Source of the DNA: an uncultured Helicobacter sp.
Lineage (GTDB): Bacteria; Campylobacterota; Campylobacteria; Campylobacterales; Helicobacteraceae
Assembly (NCBI GenBank): GCA_949287835.1
Contig: CASEHV010000037.1
Coordinates: 1 to 64,000 of the forward strand
DNA: 64,000 nt
Direction of reading: 5' to 3'
Part shown: piece by piece, positions 54,857 to 62,318 of the stretch
Layout: each line of letters begins with the position of its first letter
How positions within the stretch are numbered: position 1 is the stretch's first letter
Made by a program: the position numbers and the translations under genes
The notes under the pieces: generated by a model
What the model was told of the DNA's origin: nothing
Seen by the model: the letters and a program-made list of their open reading frames with translations, nothing else
Databases searched by the model: none

Positions 54857-56080
54857 ATGCTTGTGCATATTTGTTGTAGCGTAGATAGTCATTATTTTTT
54901 AGAGGAATTAAAAAAAGAATATCCAGATGAGAATCTAGTAGGCTTTTTTTATAATCCAAACATTCACCCAAAAAGTGAGCATGATTTGCGATTAAGCGAT
55001 GTGGCAAGGACTTGCAAGATGCTAGGCATAGAGCTAATCGTGGGGGAATATAGCATTGCCTCATGGCTAAGTGATACAAAGGGCTATGAGGAGGAGCCAG
55101 AGAAGGGTGCTAGATGTAATATCTGCTTTGATAGTCGCCTTTTAGAGAGTGCGAAAGTGGCAAAGCAGAGGGGAATCTCCACTTTTACCACGACACTTTT
55201 AAGTAGCCCTATGAAAGAGCAATTAAAGCTATATGCCCAAGGCGATGAGATAGCTAAGAATCATGACTTAGAATTTATCAAAATCAATGTGCGTAAAAAT
55301 GGCGGCGTGGATAAGCAAAATGCCATCGCTAAAGAGAATAATCTTTATAGACAGAATTATTGCGGTTGTAAATTCGCCCTTGATAAGCAAAGGGAAAAGC
55401 AGGGCAAACTTTCGCTAGAAATGATGAGCAATATTACAGGGCAGATTATGCCGGGTAGTATAGAATCTCGGCTAGATGAATTTGCCAAGCGAGATATGAT
55501 AGAGCGAGATGGTGGTGGCTATGTGCTAACGCAGCAAGGCAATCTTGTATGGAGACTGCTAGGGGCTAGAATCTATCATCAAAAGGAAGTCATAAAATCC
55601 TACATCATCGCTAGGTCATCTGCAAAACATCGTGCAAAAAGCGGTCTAGTCGTCTGGACAAAACCAAAACTTGAGAATTTCTATCATATTTTCGAAGGGC
55701 ATTTACGCGGATTGGGAATCATCAATGCCTTTAAATTCCTACATAAAAAAGAGCAGGAATATATGAGCAATCCAAACATTCTCATAGGCTATTCTAAACG
55801 AGATGATAGCATTTTCCTAGATATAGAATCTCTTAATTTCTTTCTTTGCAGGGATTATAAAAATGTAGATTCTATGCTAAGAAATCCGCCTAGCTATCAA
55901 GATGAACTAGCCCTTAGATACTGCCTTAGCGGACTTGAGAGCCTAAATCCAATCGTGATTTTAGATGAGAAGATATGCCATGACATGGTGCTGGAGATAG
56001 ATAGCATTTTGCAAGATGAGAAGATATATGTATGCAAAGAGGAGATTCCACATAGAGAAGAGATGAGAGATGCGTTGTAG
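54857..56080 (+). CDS. queH: Epoxyqueuosine reductase QueH with C-terminal extension
   Basis: A 407-residue QueH (DUF208). It performs the last step of queuosine tRNA modification in bacteria lacking QueG. Cysteines for the iron-sulfur centre are HICCSVDS (Cys6, Cys7), Cys87 and Cys90 in RCNICFDSRL, and NYCGC. TTLLSSPMKEQ is another family block. The core family is about 200 residues; the remaining 190, including MIERDGGGYVLTQQGNLVWR and a WTKPKLE motif, form an extra domain seen in Campylobacterota homologues. AAGGAG precedes the ATG. Confidence 0.87.
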   Translation: MLVHICCSVDSHYFLEELKKEYPDENLVGFFYNPNIHPKSEHDLRLSDVARTCKMLGIELIVGEYSIASWLSDTKGYEEEPEKGARCNICFDSRLLESAKVAKQRGISTFTTTLLSSPMKEQLKLYAQGDEIAKNHDLEFIKINVRKNGGVDKQNAIAKENNLYRQNYCGCKFALDKQREKQGKLSLEMMSNITGQIMPGSIESRLDEFAKRDMIERDGGGYVLTQQGNLVWRLLGARIYHQKEVIKSYIIARSSAKHRAKSGLVVWTKPKLENFYHIFEGHLRGLGIINAFKFLHKKEQEYMSNPNILIGYSKRDDSIFLDIESLNFFLCRDYKNVDSMLRNPPSYQDELALRYCLSGLESLNPIVILDEKICHDMVLEIDSILQDEKIYVCKEEIPHREEMRDAL

Positions 56081-56184
56081 GACATTTCACCAAATACGTT
56101 TATAAAATTAAAATGTAACTTTTTTACACATAATTATGAAATTTCTAGCAATTTTATATAAAATAAATGTCTTTATAGTCTTTA

Positions 56185-56196
56185 TATTGATAGAAT
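56185..56196 (+). promoter_or_regulatory. Extended -10 promoter of the outer-membrane protein gene
   Basis: The sequence ATTGATAGAAT gives TGnTAGAAT, an extended -10 (56188-56196), preceded by an AT-rich region with TTTATA repeats. The predicted start is about 56203, some 27 bases before the ATG at 56230, with AAGGAAG as ribosome-binding site. Confidence 0.45.
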
Positions 56197-56229
56197 GAGA
56201 ACAATCAAATTTTATTTAAGGAAGCATGT

Positions 56230-56781
56230 ATGAAAAAACTCATATCAGGCGTTTTGGCTTTAGGTTTGTTAGGTGCGGTCGCTAATGCTGAGAGTGGAAT
56301 ATTCGCAGGTATTAATGTTGGTCTACCAATCGTTTCTACTAGCGTTGCAAATGTTGAAGGCGGTTTTGGTTGGACAGTAGGTGTTGATGTTGGTTATAAG
56401 TTCATGTTTAACGATATGTTTGGTCTAAGAGGATATGTTGATTACTATTTTGCACAAGCTTATGGTAAAAACAATTTAACTTTAACTCAAAACCTCGTTG
56501 CAGCTAACGTAGATTTCATCTATGCACCAATAGAGTTAATTGACATTTACGTAGGTATCGGTGCTGGTTATGCTGACTATAGCTCAACTATGCCAACTGC
56601 GGCAACTGCAGTTGTAAGCACTGATCAAAGTGGCTTTAATCTACCTATTAACGTAGGTGTGAATTTCAACTTCGGTGCATCAACTGTATCTGTTGGTGGA
56701 AAACTTCCAATTCTTAGCGTTGCTAATACTTTTAGGTCATGGATTGTTAAGGCTGAATACATCTACACATTCTCGTTTTAA
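56230..56781 (+). CDS. Small outer-membrane beta-barrel protein (183 aa)
   Basis: The signal peptide ends ALGLLGAVANA-E (residue 20). The mature part alternates Gly/aromatic strands such as GVDVGYKFMFNDMFGLRGYV, DYYFAQAYG and YVGIGAGYADYS. The last residues are KAEYIYTFSF, ending in Phe, the usual BAM signal. Eight strands are likely. Codon use is richer in GGT, GTT and GCT than in neighbours, which suggests high expression. It resembles the small Helicobacter OMP family; no ligand is known. No lipoprotein signal is present. Confidence 0.8.
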   Translation: MKKLISGVLALGLLGAVANAESGIFAGINVGLPIVSTSVANVEGGFGWTVGVDVGYKFMFNDMFGLRGYVDYYFAQAYGKNNLTLTQNLVAANVDFIYAPIELIDIYVGIGAGYADYSSTMPTAATAVVSTDQSGFNLPINVGVNFNFGASTVSVGGKLPILSVANTFRSWIVKAEYIYTFSF

Positions 56782-57193
56782 TGTATAGAGTTTATGCTAT
56801 ACCAATAGTATCCCTTGCTTTTTAGGCATGTGGAACTATTTACTTTGCTGGTTTTCTTTTAAAAATCCAATGAAGTCTCTTATCTTTAGATGAGAGATGG
56901 ATTACTTGTTTTATTCTCACATTTTTTATTTTTCTCTATTTATTTTTAAGTGTTGATTTTATTAATTATATGCAAGGAAACTTTTTTTTATTACAGTGCT
57001 TATCGCTTTTTTGTTGTAAAAACAATATTTTACGCTTAATCTAGCATTCGTTTGCAATTATTAGGCTACAAAAGTTTTTGAAGTTAGCTAACATTAGTTA
57101 GCTTTAGTTATAAATCTTTTATCTCTTTAAACATGGATAATTCACAAGGGCTTTAGTGTTGATTTATTTTATTTGTAATTATTTTTTATCTTT
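56782..57193. other. Gene-free convergent intergenic region with a hairpin
   Basis: About 410 AT-rich bases between convergent omp and hom. TCTCTTATC-TTTA-GATGAGAGA at 56876-56897 is a nine-pair stem with one wobble, a possible terminator or mRNA 3' stabiliser for the outer-membrane protein gene, without an immediate U-run. Later sequence contains partially repeated TTAGCTAAC-type words. No ORF is convincing. Confidence 0.45.
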
Positions 57194-58477
57194 CTAAACC
57201 TCCTCAATCCTTATCATAAATGGTTTTTTAATTACCTCTTTTAATGTGCTTAAGTCCATTATTGCCTCCTGCATTTGCACCTCTGTGCTTGTGTGCGTTG
57301 AGAGCTGTAGTGTGGCGGTATTAGTTTTTGTATTTTTCTGCACTAAAGATTCTATTGAGATTCTATGTTTTGCCAAAGTATTTGCTATGACAGATAGCAC
57401 ACCTTCTTTGTCTAGCACTTCTAGCCGCAAGTAGTATTTGCTAAGGATTCTATCTTTTGACACAAGCTTTATATTCCGTTTAGAATCCTCCACATATCCT
57501 AGCATAGGGGAGGTTTTGCTCCTTGCTATATCCATAATGTCGCTTATAACAGAGCTAGCCGTCTGCCTCCCGCCTGCCCCTGCACCATAATACATACTCT
57601 CGCCCACACTATCGCCTATGACACTAATGGCATTCATAGCACCATCTACCTTTGCTAACATACTATCTTTTGGAATCATATAAAGACCCACACGTAATAA
57701 TAGTTCTTCAGAATCTAGCAAACTCGCAATGCCAAGTAGCTTTATCACATAGTCATTTTCCCTTGCAAATACCATATCTGCTACCTCTAAGCCCTCAAGT
57801 CCCTCTATGGCAATATCCTCCATATCTACGTGGATTCCATACGCCAGAGAGGCTAGGATTAAAAGCTTGTGTGCACTATCGCTGCCATTTATATCAAGGC
57901 TGGGGTCTGCCTCCGCATAGCCTAGCATTTGTGCATCTTTTAGTGCGACTTCAAAGCTATCTCCATTACTCATTTTGCTTAAAATATAATTACTCGTGCC
58001 ATTCATGATTCCACGAATGCTTAGAATCTTATTAGCACACAGACCATCTCGAAGTATGCGGATAATGGGAATCCCCCCGCACACACTTGCCTCAAAGCCT
58101 ATGGGAATATCACCTCTTTTTTTCTCTAACTCATGCCTGTGATATGCTAGCATTGCCTTGTTTGCCGTTACTAGCGATTTGTTATTTTCCAATGCCTTGA
58201 GTGCTACTTTATATGCCATATCCACGCCGCCCATTAGCTCTACTACCATGTCTATGTCTGGATTTAGCAGGGCATCATCAATGTCTGTGCTAAGGGGGAT
58301 ATTTATATCCTTATTATCAATGCGTCTTGCTATGCCTAGCTTTGCTTTGATTCTAACGCCTGTCCTAGCTAGGATTATCTCTTCGTTTTGCTGGAGTATC
58401 TCTATGACGCTTCTGCCTACCGTGCCTACGCCTATGATGGCTACATTTATGGTTTTTATGGAATCTTGCCTATCCAC
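57194..58477 (-). CDS. hom: Homoserine dehydrogenase
   Basis: A 427-residue enzyme. The NAD(P) motif is VAIIGVGTVGRSVIEIL (residues 12-28). The catalytic core has TANKAMLAYH, EASVCGGIPIIRILR and IMNGTSNYILSKM, then the Lys/Glu block GYAEADPSLDINGSDSAHK. A C-terminal ACT domain (about 350-427) begins YYLRLEVLDKEGVLSVIA and probably binds threonine for feedback control. It reduces aspartate semialdehyde to homoserine. It diverges from ilvE, separated by 140 bases. Confidence 0.95.
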   Translation of the reverse strand: MDRQDSIKTINVAIIGVGTVGRSVIEILQQNEEIILARTGVRIKAKLGIARRIDNKDINIPLSTDIDDALLNPDIDMVVELMGGVDMAYKVALKALENNKSLVTANKAMLAYHRHELEKKRGDIPIGFEASVCGGIPIIRILRDGLCANKILSIRGIMNGTSNYILSKMSNGDSFEVALKDAQMLGYAEADPSLDINGSDSAHKLLILASLAYGIHVDMEDIAIEGLEGLEVADMVFARENDYVIKLLGIASLLDSEELLLRVGLYMIPKDSMLAKVDGAMNAISVIGDSVGESMYYGAGAGGRQTASSVISDIMDIARSKTSPMLGYVEDSKRNIKLVSKDRILSKYYLRLEVLDKEGVLSVIANTLAKHRISIESLVQKNTKTNTATLQLSTHTSTEVQMQEAIMDLSTLKEVIKKPFMIRIEEV

Positions 58478-58575
58478 TTCTTTCCTCTTTGTAAAAACTT
58501 AACCGATACGCAATTATAACACTTTCTTTAGGTCTAGTTATTTATAAGTTTATGATAGAATCAACACTTTACATT

Positions 58576-58613
58576 CAGTAATGCAGTAATGAGGCAGTAA
58601 TGCAGTAATGAGG
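58576..58613 (+). repeat. Two perfect 19-bp tandem repeats upstream of ilvE
   Basis: CAGTAATGCAGTAATGAGG occurs twice back to back (58576-58594 and 58595-58613), ending five bases before the ilvE ATG. Each unit ends in the GAGG that acts as Shine-Dalgarno, so the mRNA carries a duplicated site and internal CAGTAATG half repeats. Slippage could change spacing or copy number. Confidence 0.9.
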
Positions 58614-58618
58614 ACATC

Positions 58619-59542
58619 ATGAAAGAGTCAAAATATATATGGAAAAATGGAAAATTAATTGATTGGAAAGACGCCACAACGCACATTTTAAGCCACACAC
58701 TTCACTATGGTAACGGCGTGTTTGAAGGCACTAGGGCATATATGACTAAGAAGGGTTTAGCGATATTTAGGCTAGAGGAGCATACAAGGAGGCTTTTAAA
58801 TAGTGCTAAGATTCTATTAATCAACTGCCCTTATTCAAAAGAGGAGCTAAAACAAGCACAGATAGATTTACTAAAAGCAAATAAAGATGACTACTCCAGC
58901 AATGTATATTTGCGACCCATTATTTATCTTGGCTATGGTGCTATGGGTGTTTATCATTTAAATTCGCCCGTTGAGGTAGCCATCGCAGCGTGGGAGTGGG
59001 GTGCGTATTTGGGCGATGAGGCTTTGGAGAAGGGCATTCGTGTAAAGATTAGCTCTTTTGTGAGAAATGGCATTAAATCTAACATGGGCAAGGCAAAGGC
59101 AGTAGCCAATTATCTAAACTCACAGATGGCAAAGCATGAGGCAGTCGCTAGTGGCTTTGAGGAGGCATTGCTACTAGATGATAATGGCTTTGTCGCGGAG
59201 GGTAGCGGCGAGTGCTTTTTCATCGTTAGAGATGGAGTTTTGATTACCCCTCCTTATGATAATACATTGGAATCTATTACGCAAGATACAGTGATACAAA
59301 TCGCAAAAGATTTAGGCATAGAGGTGGTGCAAAGACGAATTACTAGAGATGAGATTTATATCGCAGATGAGGCTTTTTTCACAGGCACAGCAGCCGAGAT
59401 TACGCCCATTTGTGAGGTGGATTTTAGAAGTATCGGTCGTGGCTCTTGTGGAGAGATTACGAAGCGATTACAGGAGAGATTCTTTAAGATTGTAATGGGT
59501 GAGGATAGCAAATATCAACATTTCTTAACATACATAAACTAA
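58619..59542 (+). CDS. ilvE: Branched-chain amino-acid aminotransferase
   Basis: A 307-residue fold-type IV aminotransferase. The start IWKNGKLIDWKDATTHILSHTLHYGNGVFEGTRAY carries the usual family N-terminus. KSNMGKAKAVANYLNSQMAK contains a PLP-site-like Lys segment, and EGSGECFFIV and TGTAAEITPI are the cofactor loops. It makes Leu, Ile and Val with glutamate as donor, so it pairs functionally with ilvB-ilvH elsewhere in the window. It is followed 10 bases later by the SPFH gene. Confidence 0.95.
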   Translation: MKESKYIWKNGKLIDWKDATTHILSHTLHYGNGVFEGTRAYMTKKGLAIFRLEEHTRRLLNSAKILLINCPYSKEELKQAQIDLLKANKDDYSSNVYLRPIIYLGYGAMGVYHLNSPVEVAIAAWEWGAYLGDEALEKGIRVKISSFVRNGIKSNMGKAKAVANYLNSQMAKHEAVASGFEEALLLDDNGFVAEGSGECFFIVRDGVLITPPYDNTLESITQDTVIQIAKDLGIEVVQRRITRDEIYIADEAFFTGTAAEITPICEVDFRSIGRGSCGEITKRLQERFFKIVMGEDSKYQHFLTYIN

Positions 59543-59552
59543 AAGGAGTAGT

Positions 59553-60623
59553 ATGCCAATAGACTTAAATGAACACAGGAAAAAGCAACATTCAAATCAG
59601 AATCAAAACAACAATCCGCCACCCCCTCCGCCAAATAACAATAAAAATAATAAAGGCGGTGGTGGTTTTAATATGAATTCAGTGCCGATGCCGAGTATGC
59701 CTGGCGGGAAGTCGATATTTTTTATCGTTTTAATTGTTGTTATAGTTTTGTTGTTTTTCCTTGCGAGGCCGTTTATCGTGATTAATTCCGGTGAAGTTGG
59801 AATCAAGGTAAATTTGGGACGCTATGAGCCTACGCCATTGCAACCCGGTCTCCATTTCTTTATGCCTATTGTGCAAAATATTCTAATCGTAGATACAAGG
59901 GTTAAGACTCTAAATTTCGTGGGAGCAGATGAGGTAAATCGCGTTACAAATGCTAGCACGAAATATAAGATTCCCATTCAGGTTAGAGATAAGCTGGGCT
60001 TAGATGTGTTTATAGAGCTTACATTGAAGTATCGATTAAAAGAGGAAAAAGCGTCAGATACGATTAGAGACTATACGACACTATGGGACGAAAGCATTGT
60101 GGTGCCATATATACTAGAGGCAGTGGGTAGCACGGTGGGTAATTTTAATGCAGAGGAATTGCCTAGTAAAAGAGATGAGGTAGCAAAGCTTATTACAACT
60201 AATTTTCAAAATAAAATTAATGCTATTAAAGACCAGCCAATTACCTTTGAATCCATAGAGCTAAGAAAAATCATTCTACCCGAAGAGGTAAAAATGAAAA
60301 TCGAGCAGGTGCAGGTAGCAAAACAGGAGGCAGAGAGGGCAAAGCAGGAGGCAAATGCACTAAGAGAGAGGGCGCAGGGTAAGGCAGATGCAGTTCGCAT
60401 TGAGGCACAGGGTAATGCGGAGGCAAATAGATTATTGAGTGAGAGTTTGTCTCCTCGTCTTTTGGAGCTAAGGCAGATAGAGATGCAGGGTAAATTTAAT
60501 GACGCACTACGTGATAATCATAACGCACAAATATTTTTAACTCCTGGTGGCTCTACACCAAATATTTGGGTTGATTCTAAATCAAGGCAAAACTCAACTG
60601 CAATCGGGCAAAGACAAAATTAA
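59553..60623 (+). CDS. SPFH/band-7 membrane protein (HflK-like)
   Basis: A 356-residue stomatin/prohibitin-type protein. Residues 1-55 are Asn/Pro/Gly-rich (six consecutive Pro, four consecutive Gly). A membrane helix (about 54-75) is followed by the SPFH domain (about 78-245), with VGIKVNLGRYEPTPLQPGLH. The coiled-coil tail (about 245-300) is rich in Ala, Glu and Lys. Such proteins form rings around FtsH or organise lipid domains. The low-complexity N-terminus resembles HflK more than HflC, and no hflC neighbour exists. Confidence 0.82.
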   Translation: MPIDLNEHRKKQHSNQNQNNNPPPPPPNNNKNNKGGGGFNMNSVPMPSMPGGKSIFFIVLIVVIVLLFFLARPFIVINSGEVGIKVNLGRYEPTPLQPGLHFFMPIVQNILIVDTRVKTLNFVGADEVNRVTNASTKYKIPIQVRDKLGLDVFIELTLKYRLKEEKASDTIRDYTTLWDESIVVPYILEAVGSTVGNFNAEELPSKRDEVAKLITTNFQNKINAIKDQPITFESIELRKIILPEEVKMKIEQVQVAKQEAERAKQEANALRERAQGKADAVRIEAQGNAEANRLLSESLSPRLLELRQIEMQGKFNDALRDNHNAQIFLTPGGSTPNIWVDSKSRQNSTAIGQRQN

Positions 60624-60641
60624 TTTTTATTTATAAAATTA

Positions 60642-60650
60642 TGATATAAT
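60642..60650 (+). promoter_or_regulatory. Extended -10 promoter of the tmRNA gene
   Basis: TGATATAAT matches the extended -10 TGnTATAAT perfectly and ends 18 bases before the tmRNA 5' end. AT-rich DNA lies upstream, between the SPFH stop and the element. A start about seven bases downstream leaves a short precursor trimmed to the mature 5' end. Confidence 0.6.
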
Positions 60651-60668
60651 GCCCTTTCCGAAACGAAA

Positions 60669-61043
60669 GGGGTTGTTTTGGCTTTCGACGGGAGTTCTAT
60701 TGCAGTTTAAGCATACCAGCTGATACCTGTAACTATCACGTTTAATAAACGCAAACAATTCTAATTATGCTCCAGCTTACGCAAGAGTAGCGTAAGTTTA
60801 TCCTAATTAATACAGGAGCCAGAATCTCTAAGCTATTGTTGGGCGGCTTGTTATTCTGTAATCTTTACCAACTGCTTAAGTATCGAGTGCCTATCGGTAT
60901 TTAAAAAGACTTTTGGCTTTGGCATTGCGTTGGCTTTGAGGGTTTTGCCTGTGATTGCTAAGATTTTAAAACTCTATAAGTATGTAGAAATCTCTGTTGG
61001 GTAGGGCTTTCGGACTGGGGTTCAATTCCCCACAACTCCACCA
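60669..61043 (+). ncRNA. ssrA: tmRNA (ssrA)
   Basis: The 5' end GGGGTTG pairs with CAACTCC next to the 3' ACCA at 61040-61043, forming the alanine-type acceptor stem. The conserved tRNA-like sequences GGCTTTCGACGGG near the start and GGGGTTCAATTCCCC near the end are intact. The tag ORF (60751-60795) encodes ANNSNYAPAYARVA and then TAA, close to the H. pylori tag. tmRNA with SmpB rescues stalled ribosomes and tags proteins for Lon- and Clp-type proteolysis; lon lies nearby. Confidence 0.95.
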
Positions 61044-61072
61044 TTTTCCCTAATTAATGATTATTAAGATTC

Positions 61073-61477
61073 TTATTGTTGCGTATTACTATCCTGCGGA
61101 TAATAATTTAAAATCGGTTCTGCTAGGCTGTAATGCGGATATTTAATACTATCAAGGACAATTTGTGCCATGCAGAGATTGTCGAAATTAAAGACAAGTG
61201 GGGCTAGGAAATTAATCGTAGAACGTTCAATTGGATTCTGCATAACCATAATATTAGCTGTCAAAATATTCTTACTATTCTCCAAATCTAAGAGGAGTTT
61301 TAGAGCCATTGGCACTTCAAACTCGTATTCCCTCAAAGCAAACGGATTTACCAGAGTAAAAATTGGCGTAGAATCATTAGCATTAGTCAATCGTAAGAAG
61401 ATGTCATCTAGCTTTTCTAGCTTCATTTTATCTACATGCTCAAATCCTAAAATGGGCGATTTCACCTCAAAAATCAT
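61073..61477 (-). CDS. fliW: Flagellar assembly factor FliW
   Basis: A 134-residue FliW, which binds the translation regulator CsrA and flagellin to couple flagellin synthesis to export. I choose ATG 61477 ([19 protein letters not shown]), with GGAG upstream, over 61489. Conserved blocks are [14 protein letters not shown] and [15 protein letters not shown] near residues 45-60, and [16 protein letters not shown] further on. The organism therefore controls flagellin by the FliW/CsrA circuit, consistent with fliK in this window. Confidence 0.9.
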   Translation of the reverse strand: MIFEVKSPILGFEHVDKMKLEKLDDIFLRLTNANDSTPIFTLVNPFALREYEFEVPMALKLLLDLENSKNILTANIMVMQNPIERSTINFLAPLVFNFDNLCMAQIVLDSIKYPHYSLAEPILNYYPQDSNTQQ

Positions 61478-61637
61478 ATTAATCTCCAAAGAAATACAAG
61501 CTAAAACTAAGCCAAGAATATAACTTAAAAAACTGACATTTTACCAAAAACTTTATAAACATGCAAAATATAAACACGAATTTTTTATATAATTACGACT
61601 ATGTGATTCACAATATTTATTTTCGGAGTTTTTCTAA

Positions 61638-62288
61638 GTGTATATACATAACATATATATAAGAATCTTATTATTTTTCCCGCTACTTTTTCTCATCGCA
61701 TGTAGCGAAAAGGAAGTGGTCTATAATCAATCCGCATATTTCTGGTATCAAGGAATCTACAAAAATATACGACTAGGCAATCTTGAAACTGCCGATAGCT
61801 ATTTCTCCTCTTTGCAAAGTGAGCATATAAATTCTCCCTTTCTCCCAGAGGCTATGTTGGCACTAGGGCAGGCACATTTAAATAATGATGAGTATATACT
61901 CTCTGAGTTTTATTTTAAGGAATATTTAAAGCGATATGGCAATGCTAGTAATGCCGATTATATTAGCTTTTTACAGATAAAGTCGCGTTTGTATGCCTTT
62001 AAGAATATTAGCAAAGACCAGCAGTTCATGTCTGATACTGCCTCGCTTATACAGGAGTTTATCGATAAATATCCAGATAGCAAATACCTACCTTTTGTCA
62101 AGCACATAGAGGTAAAATTCGTGCTAGGACAAAATGAGCTAAATAAGGCAATCGCAATGGTGTATGAGAAAAATGATAAAAAAGATGCAGAAAAGATTTA
62201 TTTGGATAGAATAGATTCTGAGTTGCAAAAGGAAACAAATCCAAAAAAATCCAAAATTCCATGGTATATGGTGCTATTAAATTGGTAG
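61638..62288 (+). CDS. bamD: Outer-membrane assembly lipoprotein BamD
   Basis: A 216-residue lipoprotein starting at GTG 61638, with CGGAG upstream. Signal peptide and lipobox are LLFFPLLFLIAC (Cys22 lipidated). TPR-like repeats follow: YFSSLQSEHINSPFLPEAM, EFYFKEYLKRYGNASNADY and IQEFIDKYPDSKYLPFVKHI. BamD works with BamA in outer-membrane protein insertion, matching the outer-membrane barrel at 56230 and peb4. It lies 31 bases before lon. Confidence 0.9.
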   Translation: MYIHNIYIRILLFFPLLFLIACSEKEVVYNQSAYFWYQGIYKNIRLGNLETADSYFSSLQSEHINSPFLPEAMLALGQAHLNNDEYILSEFYFKEYLKRYGNASNADYISFLQIKSRLYAFKNISKDQQFMSDTASLIQEFIDKYPDSKYLPFVKHIEVKFVLGQNELNKAIAMVYEKNDKKDAEKIYLDRIDSELQKETNPKKSKIPWYMVLLNW

Positions 62289-62318
62289 CTAAACTCTAAA
62301 AATGTAAGGAATCTTAGA

